Below, in pieces: positions 18,515 to 26,918 of a DNA stretch of 64,000 nucleotides. The notes beneath the pieces are model-generated. The model was not told the origin of the DNA and ran no database searches. It worked only from the letters and a program-made list of their open reading frames with translations. The DNA is taken from NCBI RefSeq assembly GCF_008000815.1, contig NZ_CP042806.1, positions 2,108,001 through 2,172,000 on the forward strand, written 5' to 3'. Positions within the stretch are counted from its first letter, which is position 1. The number at the start of each line of letters is the position of its first letter. The translations under genes and the position numbers were made by a program. Source of the stretch: Terriglobus albidus. GTDB taxonomy: Bacteria; Acidobacteriota; Terriglobia; Terriglobales; Acidobacteriaceae.

Positions 18515-20023
18515 TTGCAGCCTGCCGGATATATCGGAGCCCTGGATCAGGGCACCACCAGCACACGATTTATGGTCTTTGACCGCCGGGGACGCATCGT
18601 CTCCGTGGCACAGAAGGAACACGAGCAGATCTATCCGCGGCCAGGATGGGTCGAGCATGATCCGCTCGAGATCTGGCGCCGCACGCTTGAAGTCGTCGAT
18701 GAGGCGGTAGATGCCCGCGGTCTTCGGCCGAAGGACTTCTCCTGCATCGGCATCACCAATCAGCGTGAGACGACTGTTGTCTGGAACCGCAATACCGGCC
18801 TTCCGGTCTACAACGCCATCGTCTGGCAAGACACCCGTGTTGCCGACATGGTCACGCGTCTTTCGGCGGAGGGCGGCAAGGACCGCTTCCGCGAGCAGAC
18901 CGGTCTACCGTTGACCACGTACTTCTCCGGCCTCAAGCTGAAGTGGATTCTCGATAACGTGAAGGGCGCCCGCGAGGAGGCCGAAGCAGGCAACCTGCTT
19001 TTCGGCACTATCGACAGCTACATGCTCTGGAACCTGACGGGCGGTGTCCACGGTGGCGTTCACGCGACCGATGTCACCAACGCCAGCCGCACGCAGTTGA
19101 TGAACCTTGCCACGCTGAATTGGGATGAGGGCATTCTCGCCGCTCTCGATATCCCAAAGCAGATGCTTCCGCAGATCAAGTCATCGAGCGAGCACTTCGG
19201 CAACCTGCATCGCACCAGTCTGGAGGGCGTAGGAATCTGCGGCATCCTCGGTGATCAGCACGCGGCCCTGGTGGGTCAGACCTGCTTCTCTCCGGGTGAG
19301 GTGAAGAATACCTACGGCACAGGTTGTTTCCTGCTGATGAATACCGGCGAGGAACGCAAGCCCTCAACGCATGGCCTGCTGACGACAATGGCGTATAAGT
19401 TCGGCGACAAACCGCCGGTCTATGCACTGGAAGGATCGATCGCGATTGCAGGAGCGCTGGTGCAGTGGCTTCGCGATAATCTCGGCATCATCTCCAGCAG
19501 CGACCAGATTGAGCCGCTGGCGCAGACAGTGAATGATAACGGCGGCGTCTACTTTGTGCCGGCGTTCAGCGGTCTGTATGCGCCGTACTGGAAAGACGAT
19601 GCTCGCGGTGTGATCGCCGGTCTGACACGCTTCGCCAATAAGGGACACCTCGCCCGTGCTGTGCTGGAAGCTACCGCTTTCCAAACGCGAGAGGTAGTGG
19701 AGGCGATGGAGCAGGACTCTGGGATTCAGCTCACGCAGCTTCGTACTGACGGCGGGATGGTGGCCAACGAACTGCTGATGCAGTTCCAGGCCGATATCCT
19801 CGATAAGGCCGTGATCCGTCCCGCAATGCGCGAGACGACGGCGTTGGGCGCAGCCTATGCAGGCGGGCTCGCCTCCGGATACTTCAGTGGCACAGACGAG
19901 TTGCTCCAGAACTGGGAAGCAGACCGGACCTGGAAACCGCAGATGGATGCCGCCGAGCGCGAGGATCTCTTTAAGACCTGGAAGAAGGCTGTGACACGGA
20001 CCTTCGCATGGGTGGAGGGTTGA
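18515..20023 (+). CDS. glpK: Glycerol kinase
   Basis: GlpK phosphorylates glycerol to sn-glycerol 3-phosphate. The 502-residue FGGY-family kinase starts with the phosphate-binding [11 protein letters not shown]. It has [13 protein letters not shown] and IVWQDTR, the nucleotide-domain motif [16 protein letters not shown], and the C-terminal [20 protein letters not shown] chose TTG 18515 because GGGGAG lies 7 bp upstream and the protein then begins just before its first strand. The stop TGA overlaps the ATG of the facilitator gene, so the two are translationally coupled. With glpD downstream in opposite orientation this forms a complete glycerol uptake and oxidation set. Confidence 0.96.
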   Translation: MQPAGYIGALDQGTTSTRFMVFDRRGRIVSVAQKEHEQIYPRPGWVEHDPLEIWRRTLEVVDEAVDARGLRPKDFSCIGITNQRETTVVWNRNTGLPVYNAIVWQDTRVADMVTRLSAEGGKDRFREQTGLPLTTYFSGLKLKWILDNVKGAREEAEAGNLLFGTIDSYMLWNLTGGVHGGVHATDVTNASRTQLMNLATLNWDEGILAALDIPKQMLPQIKSSSEHFGNLHRTSLEGVGICGILGDQHAALVGQTCFSPGEVKNTYGTGCFLLMNTGEERKPSTHGLLTTMAYKFGDKPPVYALEGSIAIAGALVQWLRDNLGIISSSDQIEPLAQTVNDNGGVYFVPAFSGLYAPYWKDDARGVIAGLTRFANKGHLARAVLEATAFQTREVVEAMEQDSGIQLTQLRTDGGMVANELLMQFQADILDKAVIRPAMRETTALGAAYAGGLASGYFSGTDELLQNWEADRTWKPQMDAAEREDLFKTWKKAVTRTFAWVEG

Positions 20024-20751
20024 TGCTTTCTCCGTTTTTCGGTGAGTTTATTGGTACGGCAGTTCTGATCCTGATGGGCGAAGGTGTCGTCGCCGGTGTA
20101 GTGCTGAAGGGCACGAAGAGCGAGAACGCCGGATGGATCTCCATTACTGCGGCATGGGGTTTCGCCGTCTTCTGCGGCGTGATTACGGCGATTGCGTGCG
20201 GCTCTCCGGGAGCGCATCTGAACCCTGCGGTGACTGTTGCTGTTGCCGTGCATACTGGCCAGTGGAGCACCGTGCCGGCGTTTGTGTTGGCACAGATACT
20301 TGGCGCCATGACAGGCGCGGCGTTGAATTGGTTTTTCTGGCTGCCGCACTGGGCGATGACGGAAGACCAGGGACTGAAGCGGGCGGTCTTCTGCACCTCT
20401 CCTTCGGTACGTAAGCCGTGGCTGAACATGATGCAGGAGATGATCGCGACCAGCGTGCTGCTGCTGGTGATTGAGTGCATCGGATCGAAGCTTCTTGCAG
20501 TCTCCGGTCCCGCTCCGGGCCTGGCGCCATACCTGGTAGCGATTCTGGTTTGGGCTATTGGACTTTCGCTCGGTGGAGTGACAGGGTATGCCATCAACCC
20601 CGCTCGCGACTTCGGTCCACGGCTAATGCATCAGCTTTTACCGGTCGCGGGCAAGGGAAGCTCCGACTGGTCTTATGCGTGGGTGCCGATCGCTGGACCG
20701 ATTCTCGGCGCGATTGTCATGGGGCTGGCCTTCCGCTGCCTGGGGATCTAG
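20023..20751 (+). CDS. glpF: Glycerol facilitator (MIP family aquaglyceroporin)
   Basis: The 242-residue channel lets glycerol diffuse across the inner membrane. Six membrane segments and two half-helices with NPA motifs are visible: HLNPAVT near residue 72 and INPARDFGPR near 195. The Asp after the second NPAR is the residue that marks glycerol-conducting members against water-only aquaporins. The ATG shares bases with the glpK stop (TGATG). An operon with glpK is clear. Confidence 0.95.
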   Translation: MLSPFFGEFIGTAVLILMGEGVVAGVVLKGTKSENAGWISITAAWGFAVFCGVITAIACGSPGAHLNPAVTVAVAVHTGQWSTVPAFVLAQILGAMTGAALNWFFWLPHWAMTEDQGLKRAVFCTSPSVRKPWLNMMQEMIATSVLLLVIECIGSKLLAVSGPAPGLAPYLVAILVWAIGLSLGGVTGYAINPARDFGPRLMHQLLPVAGKGSSDWSYAWVPIAGPILGAIVMGLAFRCLGI

Positions 20752-20926
20752 TTGCTGGTTTTGAACTGCCCAAGCTCTGGGTGCCCCATCCATCGCATAT
20801 CGGGGGCCCGACGAACTTGTTCGTTGGGGTGATAACGCGATGGGTGGATATTCGCAAATCAATTTGCTGAGAGAACTTTTTGCGTTACTGCTCAATCCAC
20901 AAAAGCAGTTCCGGAGGACGAGAAGT
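20752..20926. repeat. Spacer with CCATCGC/GCGATGG-type repeat
   Basis: The glpF downstream region holds CCCATCCATCGCATATCGGGGG and, about 45 bp on, GCGATGGGTGGAT, which is a loose inverted pair. Similar CCCATCGCGATGGG-type sequence occurs around 35605-35775. It may act as a terminator-like structure; there is no T-run. Confidence 0.35.
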
Positions 20927-21034
20927 ATGCGCGGAAAGCTGATCCTATTTGTGCTTATATTCTGCATCGGTTCAACGCTAGCCACGGCACAAAATGTCAC
21001 CACAACAGGGGGAACCACCAAGTGGCTGTCTTAG
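20927..21034 (+). CDS. 35-residue secreted peptide or truncated secreted-protein head
   Basis: The short frame has a strong ribosome site (GGAGGA, 8 bp before ATG 20927). It consists of a complete signal peptide (GKLILFVLIFCIGSTLATAQ) plus about 13 residues, ending TTGGTTKWLS. It may be a genuine small secreted peptide, a leader peptide for the overlapping gene, or the remnant N-terminus of a larger surface protein. The following gene starts 13 bp before its end, which suggests translational coupling. Confidence 0.4.
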   Translation: MRGKLILFVLIFCIGSTLATAQNVTTTGGTTKWLS

Positions 21035-21378
21035 TTCTCCTGATCTTTATTTTCGCCCATCTCGTAGCGGCGACGATATTCCTGTGTGCTGGGCTATGGA
21101 TGCGGCGCCAGTACTTCCTGGGTGGTGCTGGGCACCATATTCGGCACGGGAAACCTTATTCGCTGCTATGCCTCATTTTGGCAATAGGACTCGATGTATT
21201 TTGCGCATTCTCCAAGCTTTCTGCGGGCGTACTTCTGAAAAGCTTGCTTTTGTCTAGTGCTGCATTAAGCGTATGTGCAGTGGTACTTGAATCGCTTTCT
21301 TATACACGAGGAAGATGGGCAGTCGTACTGTCTGCCATTGTTATTCTTGTGAGTCGTCTGCCATTTTTGTTGCCATGA
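21022..21378 (+). CDS. Small multipass membrane protein
   Basis: The 118-residue protein is mostly hydrophobic, with about four membrane segments (near 2-22, 45-62, 68-88 and 98-116). The GTG start at 21022 has AGGGGGAA upstream and lies inside the preceding small frame. Base composition is visibly AT-richer than its neighbours, hinting at a different origin. No family recognised. Confidence 0.4.
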   Translation: MAVLVLLIFIFAHLVAATIFLCAGLWMRRQYFLGGAGHHIRHGKPYSLLCLILAIGLDVFCAFSKLSAGVLLKSLLLSSAALSVCAVVLESLSYTRGRWAVVLSAIVILVSRLPFLLP

Positions 21379-21596
21379 GTATTGCCTATCGTCGATCGAG
21401 CACACGCTGTGCTAGCCCTCTTAGCTTCCGCCTCCAGCCGCCTTTAGGCGGATAGCTTCCAGGCTCCGTGGTTGATGCAGTAGCCCAAAATCCCAGTTTT
21501 ACAGTAGATTTGCTCGCAATCCCCTCTAAATAGCGGCCGTCATCCCGCAGGGATCTGCTTTTCAGATTTTTGCTCGGGCCAAAAGCGTGGGTAGAA

Positions 21597-21632
21597 AAGC
21601 AGATTTCTCCGCTGCGCTACGAAATGACAAAT
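21597..21632 (+). repeat. Dispersed AGCAGATTTCTCC...GAAATGACAAA repeat
   Basis: A single copy of the short repeat seen at 18276, 35677 and 44548, about 45 bp beyond the glpD stop. The preceding 21541-21596 carries GTCATCCCGCAGGGATCTGC-type sequence of the same general style. Confidence 0.6.
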
Positions 21633-21676
21633 AGACGGCGCTTTGCACGTTCGATGACAACAAAAGCAGGTTTGAC

Positions 21677-23236
21677 CTAGCCTGGCAGATAAAATCGTGC
21701 CGCCAACTCCCTGAACGCGGCAACCTGCTCAAACCGCCACTCGGTCCCGTGTCCAAGCTCACGCGCGAGTAGCTCCGCGACCTTCGGCGCTGACCGCACT
21801 GCAGCCTTCGCATCCAGAAGCAGCGCACGCATTCGTCGAGAGAGAACGTCTTCGACCGTCCTTGCCATCTCTTCGCGAGCGGCGTAGACAACCTCAGCTT
21901 CAATGAAGGGAAGTGCTTCATCCAGCTTTGCACCTAAGGATGCATCCGTGGTGATAAGCGCTTCCACGGCGGCACGGTCAGTCCCATAGCGCGACAGCGC
22001 ATTGTGGGGATCGCCGGCTTTCAAGGGAGCGCCGCGCAAAGGCAGCTTTTCTGTTCTGCACGCTGCGGCAGGCAACATCTCATGTTTGATGGCAAAGTCC
22101 ACCAGATCCTGCGCCATGCGGCGATAGGTGGTCCACTTGCCGCCGGCAATGGTCAACAAGCCTGACGAGGAACGTTCGATATGGTGCTCGCGTGAGAGCT
22201 TTGCGGTCGATGCCCCGGGTCCGGTAATGAGCGGACGCAGACCGGAGAAGACCGAAAGGATATCGGCACGGGTGATGGTGTGCTGCAAGTAAGGATTGAT
22301 GTGGTGCAGGATGTAGTCGATCTCGTCATCCTGATGGCCGGGTTCGACCTCGGGTTTCGGAGCAGCGAGATCCGTGGTCCCGATCACGACCTTGCCCAAC
22401 CACGGAATGGCGAAGATGACACGGCCATCCTCCGTCTTCGGCACCATGATGGCGTAGTCGCGTCCGAGAACTGTCGGTGGCACGACAATGTGTGTGCCGC
22501 GCGAGACGTTCAGCAGCGAAGCGTCAGATGGGTTGTCGAGATGGCGCACCTCATCGGTGAAGATGCCGGTGGCATTGACAACAACCTTTGCGTTTACCTG
22601 GAAGGAGTTGCCGGTCTCTTCATCTCTCAGCACTGCCCCGTTGATCTTGCCGGAGGCCTTTTCGAAGGAGACGCAGCGGACGTAGTTCAACACGGTTGCG
22701 CCATGGTCGACCGCCGTGCGGGCCAGGGCCAGGCAAAAACGCGCGTCATCGAACTGGCCGTCGTAGTAGACGATGGATCCCTTCAGATTCTTCCGTGCAA
22801 TGTTGGGTAGCAACGTCAGGGTCTTGTCATGACCGAAGATGGAGGTCGGCCCCATAGTCGCCTTGCCGCTGAGGACGTCGTAGAGCTTTAACCCGGCGCC
22901 GTAATATGGCAGATCGAACCACCGATACGCGGGTGTGACGAAGGGAAGAGGCTGCACCAGGTGCGGGGCATTGCGCAACATGGCTGCTCGTTCGTGCAGG
23001 GCTTCATAGACCAGAGAGATCTGACCTGAGGCAAGATAGCGAACGCCGCCGTGGACGAGCTTGGTCGCCCGTGAGCTGGTTGCCTGCGCAAAATCGCCGG
23101 CATCGACCAGAGCGGTGCGATAACCGCGGGTAACCGCATCGACGGCGATACCGAGGCCGGTGGCTCCGCCTCCAAGGATGAGTACATCAAATGTGTCGGA
23201 CTGGATCTGTTGCAGAGCCTGTGTGCGTTGGTTCAT
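21677..23236 (-). CDS. glpD: Glycerol-3-phosphate dehydrogenase, FAD-dependent (aerobic type)
   Basis: GlpD oxidises sn-glycerol 3-phosphate to dihydroxyacetone phosphate and passes electrons to the quinone pool at the inner membrane. The 519-residue protein has the FAD-binding Rossmann motif LILGGGATGLGIAVDA (about 19-34). DFAQATSSRATKLVHGGVRYL is the GlpD family signature. The catalytic and FAD domains follow (IFAIPWLGKVVIGTTD), then the C-terminal helical cap. It converges on glpK-glpF. Only 5 bp upstream of its start codon lies a nested pair of palindromic elements, so its promoter must lie within or beyond them. Confidence 0.95.
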   Translation of the reverse strand: MNQRTQALQQIQSDTFDVLILGGGATGLGIAVDAVTRGYRTALVDAGDFAQATSSRATKLVHGGVRYLASGQISLVYEALHERAAMLRNAPHLVQPLPFVTPAYRWFDLPYYGAGLKLYDVLSGKATMGPTSIFGHDKTLTLLPNIARKNLKGSIVYYDGQFDDARFCLALARTAVDHGATVLNYVRCVSFEKASGKINGAVLRDEETGNSFQVNAKVVVNATGIFTDEVRHLDNPSDASLLNVSRGTHIVVPPTVLGRDYAIMVPKTEDGRVIFAIPWLGKVVIGTTDLAAPKPEVEPGHQDDEIDYILHHINPYLQHTITRADILSVFSGLRPLITGPGASTAKLSREHHIERSSSGLLTIAGGKWTTYRRMAQDLVDFAIKHEMLPAAACRTEKLPLRGAPLKAGDPHNALSRYGTDRAAVEALITTDASLGAKLDEALPFIEAEVVYAAREEMARTVEDVLSRRMRALLLDAKAAVRSAPKVAELLARELGHGTEWRFEQVAAFRELAARFYLPG

Positions 23237-23241
23237 GCCGG

Positions 23242-23470
23242 TAAAGCATTTCTCCTGTAGGTGTAGTGCGGGGCTTGTGCATCGAGAGCATTTCTCCTAA
23301 AGCTGTAGATTTGGAAAAATCTGCGAATGCCGTTTTCTTCGCGGAAAACGGCGCAAACAGCCAAAACTCCGTTCTACACCATTAGGAGAAATGCTCCATG
23401 GGCGTTTTCCTCAATGAAAACGCCGCTGCACGCTTCTCCCGGGATACCCAGCAACAGGAGAAATGCTCTA
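23242..23470 (+). mobile_element. Palindromic TA-flanked element, copy 3, split by a second element
   Basis: The outer element has ends TAAAGCATTTCTCCTGT and ACAGGAGAAATGCTCTA (16 of 17 matched). When the inner element (23286-23396) and its flanking dinucleotide are removed, it regains the 114-bp length and internal ATGGGCGTTTTC...GAAAACGCC order of the other copies. It lies 5 bp from the glpD start codon. The clean split shows that the inner unit is an independent insertion. Confidence 0.85.
23286..23396 (+). mobile_element. Nested palindromic element, second subfamily
   Basis: The 111-bp unit has perfect 15-bp inverted ends GAGCATTTCTCCTAA/TTAGGAGAAATGCTC and an internal perfect hairpin GCCGTTTTC-TTCGCG-GAAAACGGC. 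Its internal sequence otherwise differs from the outer family. It interrupts the outer copy exactly where intact copies read CATCTATGGG; the flanks are now GA and CA, which fits a duplicated TA with one change on each side. Confidence 0.85.
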
Positions 23471-23500
23471 GAGGAAATGCTACGACATGAGAATGAAACA

Positions 23501-23534
23501 GAAAACCCACGTCTTTCTCCGGCGTGGGTTTTCT
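23501..23534 (-). terminator. Terminator of the M3 peptidase gene
   Basis: Arms AAAACCCACG and CGTGGGTTTT flank an 11-base loop. On the minus strand the stem is followed by TTTTCTGTTTC, directly after the peptidase stop codon. Confidence 0.8.
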
Positions 23535-23540
23535 TTGTTC

Positions 23541-25571
23541 CTACTGCGCCGGTAGACCCAGTGCGATCCAATGTTTGAGGGCGTCCATGGACTGAGGACG
23601 TCCGAGAAAATCTTTGATCAGATCGTTAGCCGATTTATTGCCACCTGGTTCAAGGACAGTCTTGCGGTACCTCATCGCCGCAGGCCCGCCCAGCAGGTTC
23701 TTGGGATCGAAGGCTGAGAAGAGATCGACAGCGATCACCTTATCGAGCACATAGGTGTAGTAGTTCGACGAGTAGCCGGTCAGGTGCGTGAAGCTGGCAT
23801 ACATGTGGCTGTCATCAAGGAAGACATATGGCATGTGGTCGACAAAGGTCTTCTTGTTTATGGCATCGAGATCGATCTGCTCCGGAGCACGGTCGTGAAC
23901 GGAGAGGGAGAGCTCAGAGTAGCGAAGCTGTCCCTGCACCCACGATCCGCGGGCAAAGCGCCCGGCACGCACCATTTTGTCGATCGTCGTCGAAGGAAGT
24001 ACTTCGCCGGTCTTGTAGTGTTTTGCGAAGGACTGCAGAATTCCAGTGTCCTCGAAGAACTCTTCCAACATCTGCGAAGGAGCTTCGACGAAGTCACGCT
24101 CGGTGCTGACGCCGGCCGTCCCCGCCCACTGACCGTGGCCGCCAAGCACCTCGTGCATCATGTGCCCGAACTCGTGGAAGAAGGTCACCACATCGGAGTA
24201 CTGCAGCAGACCGGGATCACCGTTCTCCGGGCCAGGGAAGTTGCACAGCAGGGCTGCTTCGGGAATCTGCGAACCGGAGCCCGGAATTACGCCGGACTCT
24301 GAGAACCACTTGTCCTTGCCCTCACGCGGATGCATATCCAGATAGATACGGCCGGCCAGCTTGCCCTGGTCGTAGATGTCATATACCGTGACGGTCGGGT
24401 TCCAGATAGGAGCTTTGCTGGGGCGGAACTCGATATGGAACAGCTTGCCTGCGGTGGCCAACACGCCTTTCTCCACCTCGGGATAAGGGAAGTAGGGACG
24501 TACCGACTGCGAGTCGAAGTCATACTTCGCGCGGCGGTACTGTTCGCTCCAGTAGCTGGAGTCGCTGGCGGCGAGCGGCAGGGCAGAAGGGTCCTTCTCC
24601 TTGACGAAGGCCTCCAGCAGCGCGAACTCCTTGGCCGCGGAGGGACGGGAGGCCTCGTCGACCTCCTTCAGGAAAGCGCGCAGCTTGTCGGCGGAGCCGA
24701 TCATCATGTCGGCGGTGGCGAGATCCGCCCAGGTCTTATAGCCGAGCGTGGTTGCCATCTCCTGCCGGGTCTTCAGCAGATCGAGCAGGACGGCCTTGTT
24801 CCCCGGGAAAGCGCGGTTATTGTAGGCAAGGTACATATCCCGCCGCAGGCGCGGGCTCTTCGCATAGGTGACGACCGGCAACATATCAGGCTGGTCAGTG
24901 GTAAGTGTGATGGTCCCATCGGCAGCGGGTTTGTGCTTCTCGATGTAATCCGCGGGGAGTCCATCGAGATCGGCGGGATCCTTCACGACGACCTTGCGGA
25001 CATCGTCCTGCACCGTGCGGGAGAAGTGCAGCGACTGCTCGGTGATCTGGTCTGAGAGTTTGCGGACTTTCTCGCGGATCTCGGCGTCCTTATCCACACC
25101 GGCAAGGCGGTATTCCAGCAGCGTGCGGTCCAGGTAGTATCTGGTCGCGGCGTCCGCCTTTGTCTTATCCACGGCTACCAGGGCGTGGTAGACATCCTGG
25201 TTGAGCTGCAGGGCGGTGCCTTCAGCGGAGATGTTCTGCAACAGCGCCTGCGCTTTGTCGCGCACGTCTTTGTTGTCGTGCAGGCCGAACATCAGGTAGT
25301 CCTGGTTGCCGGCGATGTTCAGGTGAAACTGGGCGCGGTCGAAGGGTTTGAGCGTGTTCTCGATCGTACGGGCTCCCTTGACCGCAAGGATCTCTGCGAC
25401 GGCCTTCTTCTCTTCCGCGATGTGATAGTTCACCCAGTTCTCGAGATCGGCAGGCGAGGTCATGCCGACCCAGGCGTGAAGGGGATCGGAGGGCGGCTTC
25501 GGCGCGGCTGTTTGGGCAACAGTGGGGACAGCAAAACTCATAAGCAGGGCAGTGCTCCGTATCAGGTTCAC
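23541..25571 (-). CDS. M3-family metallopeptidase (oligopeptidase), secreted
   Basis: The 676-residue protein has a signal peptide (about 1-20) and a long helical M3 body. The zinc motif is FHEFGHMMHEVLGG, HEFGH starting at His 466, followed at the usual distance by a glutamate in the SQMLEEFFED segment. M3 enzymes (Dcp/oligopeptidase A/thimet oligopeptidase) cleave short peptides. The leader suggests periplasmic peptide turnover. It is divergent from the ribbon-helix-helix gene, with 106 bp between starts. The exact specificity (dipeptidyl carboxypeptidase or oligopeptidase) cannot be told. Confidence 0.9.
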   Translation of the reverse strand: MNLIRSTALLMSFAVPTVAQTAAPKPPSDPLHAWVGMTSPADLENWVNYHIAEEKKAVAEILAVKGARTIENTLKPFDRAQFHLNIAGNQDYLMFGLHDNKDVRDKAQALLQNISAEGTALQLNQDVYHALVAVDKTKADAATRYYLDRTLLEYRLAGVDKDAEIREKVRKLSDQITEQSLHFSRTVQDDVRKVVVKDPADLDGLPADYIEKHKPAADGTITLTTDQPDMLPVVTYAKSPRLRRDMYLAYNNRAFPGNKAVLLDLLKTRQEMATTLGYKTWADLATADMMIGSADKLRAFLKEVDEASRPSAAKEFALLEAFVKEKDPSALPLAASDSSYWSEQYRRAKYDFDSQSVRPYFPYPEVEKGVLATAGKLFHIEFRPSKAPIWNPTVTVYDIYDQGKLAGRIYLDMHPREGKDKWFSESGVIPGSGSQIPEAALLCNFPGPENGDPGLLQYSDVVTFFHEFGHMMHEVLGGHGQWAGTAGVSTERDFVEAPSQMLEEFFEDTGILQSFAKHYKTGEVLPSTTIDKMVRAGRFARGSWVQGQLRYSELSLSVHDRAPEQIDLDAINKKTFVDHMPYVFLDDSHMYASFTHLTGYSSNYYTYVLDKVIAVDLFSAFDPKNLLGGPAAMRYRKTVLEPGGNKSANDLIKDFLGRPQSMDALKHWIALGLPAQ

Positions 25572-25653
25572 AAGGAATGTCCTCGTTCTTTCACTAGGGT
25601 GCCTATTTTCTCACGTACGTAAAAGCGGGGGACACGGTTCCGGGACGCGCGAG

Positions 25654-25677
25654 TTTGTACCGTGGTACATTTGTACC
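25654..25677. promoter_or_regulatory. Operator-like palindrome and repeat upstream of the RHH gene
   Basis: TGTACC-GT-GGTACA is a perfect 14-bp palindrome (25656-25669), and TTTGTACC recurs at 25654 and 25670, 16 bp apart. The second copy abuts the ATG at 25678. Placement and symmetry suggest an autoregulatory site for the encoded small DNA-binding protein; inference only. Confidence 0.5.
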
Positions 25678-25941
25678 ATGAGTGATCAAGCCCAGCCGAT
25701 CGAAGTTGAACGTGTACAGACCGGAGTCAGGATCGAAAAGAGACTGCTCAAAGTTCTCAAAGGCCTGGCAGAGCTTAAGGACATGAGTCTCGGCGACCTT
25801 CTGGAAGGAATTGTCCTGCATTCCTTCGCGGGCAAAGCGCCGTTCTCCCAGGCAACGCTCGGCCAGATCGAACAGCTTCGTGAGCTGTACGGCTTAACGC
25901 TGCGAGCCAGGGACAGCCACCAGCTCAAGGAGCGGCGATGA
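25678..25941 (+). CDS. Small ribbon-helix-helix-like protein, probable regulator
   Basis: The 87-residue product has a short strand followed by two helices in its first half (VQTGVRIEKRLLKVLKGLAE, then KDMSLGDLLEGIVLHSF), as in ribbon-helix-helix DNA-binding proteins. A helical second half with IEQLRELYGL follows. A perfect palindrome lies directly upstream. The stop overlaps the next start by four bases (ATGA), so it is coupled to an SRPBCC-fold protein. The pair could be a ligand-sensing module, but this is speculative. Family assignment is by pattern only. Confidence 0.55.
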   Translation: MSDQAQPIEVERVQTGVRIEKRLLKVLKGLAELKDMSLGDLLEGIVLHSFAGKAPFSQATLGQIEQLRELYGLTLRARDSHQLKERR

Positions 25942-26495
25942 CCTTCAGAAATCTGCGAGTTGCAGGGATGTGTTTCGCGTTAGCGAGGGGAACGATGATG
26001 CACCATGCAATGGCTCAAACATCGACGGCGGCGGTTCAGGAAGGGAATGCCCACGTGGTGAATACCTTCCGCTTCGAGATCGCCGCTCCCATGGCGCAGG
26101 TCGCTCCTCTATTCGCGCCGGAGGCCGAGCGCAGATGGGCGGGCGAGCACTGGAATCCGGTCTTTGCCTATCCTCAGCCGGGAAGCGATGTGCAGGGCGC
26201 GGTATGGACGATCAGGCATGGAGACGTGGACAGTGTATGGGTCAACACGCTCTTCGACGTAGCTGGCGGGCGAATGCAATATGTTGCCGTTGTAGGTACC
26301 CAGTTCACGATGACTGTGGATGTGCGTGTCACTGCCTTGCAGGATCGGCGGACGGCGGTGGAAGTGACCTATGCCCGCACGGCTCTCGATCGCGGTGTGA
26401 ACCAGCGTGTCATCGAGCTAGGACGGCATGACCGCGAGAGCGGACCGGAGTGGCAGCACGGTATCGAGACGGCGCTCGGTTTGCAGCAGAAATAA
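25938..26495 (+). CDS. SRPBCC-like secreted or exported protein
   Basis: The 185-residue product has a hydrophobic N-terminus that may be a signal peptide (cleavage near AMAQ). The rest resembles the START/Bet v1-like SRPBCC fold, with FRFEIAAPMAQVAPLFAPEAERRWAG as first strand and helices and VEVTYARTALDRG as late strands. Such domains bind hydrophobic ligands. It overlaps the upstream regulator-like gene by 4 bp. The ligand is unknown. Confidence 0.6.
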   Translation: MTFRNLRVAGMCFALARGTMMHHAMAQTSTAAVQEGNAHVVNTFRFEIAAPMAQVAPLFAPEAERRWAGEHWNPVFAYPQPGSDVQGAVWTIRHGDVDSVWVNTLFDVAGGRMQYVAVVGTQFTMTVDVRVTALQDRRTAVEVTYARTALDRGVNQRVIELGRHDRESGPEWQHGIETALGLQQK

Positions 26496-26517
26496 CGGAA
26501 CTGCGGCCGAACTCGGC

Positions 26518-26862
26518 TCAGGCGTACGAGAAGACGATATGGATCAGGACCAGGACGATCGCGCCGATGAAGGCTGCCAGAAAAGTTTTGATCCGGAAGC
26601 CGGGAACAAATTTGGCAGCGACATAGAGCACGACCGCGTCGATCAACAGCATCATCAGGCGCGGCAGCAGCCAGACAAGCGGGAAGGTAAAGATGCTGAG
26701 CAGCCATCCGAGAGTGACGTTCAGCAGGCCTACTACCAGGGCGCCGATAACAGCAGGTCCGATGCCATCCACTTCGAAGTCGGGGACCACGTAGGCGGTG
26801 ATGACCAGCGCCAGGGCATTCAGCAGCCACTCGATGAGCAGTCGTATCATGGTTGCCAGCAT
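26518..26862 (-). CDS. Phage-holin-4/YvlD-type membrane protein
   Basis: The 114-residue protein has four membrane segments and the family pattern of a Gly-rich second helix (ALVVGLLNVTLGWLLSIFTFPLVWL). This family is named after holins but is common on bacterial chromosomes as a small membrane protein of unknown role. Nothing here points to a prophage. The start could also be the next Met (26850). It converges with the SRPBCC gene. Confidence 0.8.
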   Translation of the reverse strand: MLATMIRLLIEWLLNALALVITAYVVPDFEVDGIGPAVIGALVVGLLNVTLGWLLSIFTFPLVWLLPRLMMLLIDAVVLYVAAKFVPGFRIKTFLAAFIGAIVLVLIHIVFSYA

Positions 26863-26918
26863 ACCCCGGAAATGGATGCCTCGTAGGAACGAATCTTCTC
26901 CTGGTGCGTATCACTGTC

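Noticed and set aside
20839-20926. Longer reading of the 35-residue peptide from 20839
   Set aside because: Adds 29 residues before a complete signal peptide; the internal ATG has a much better ribosome site.
26518-26862. Prophage holin
   Set aside because: No other phage genes nearby; the family is a common chromosomal membrane protein despite its name.
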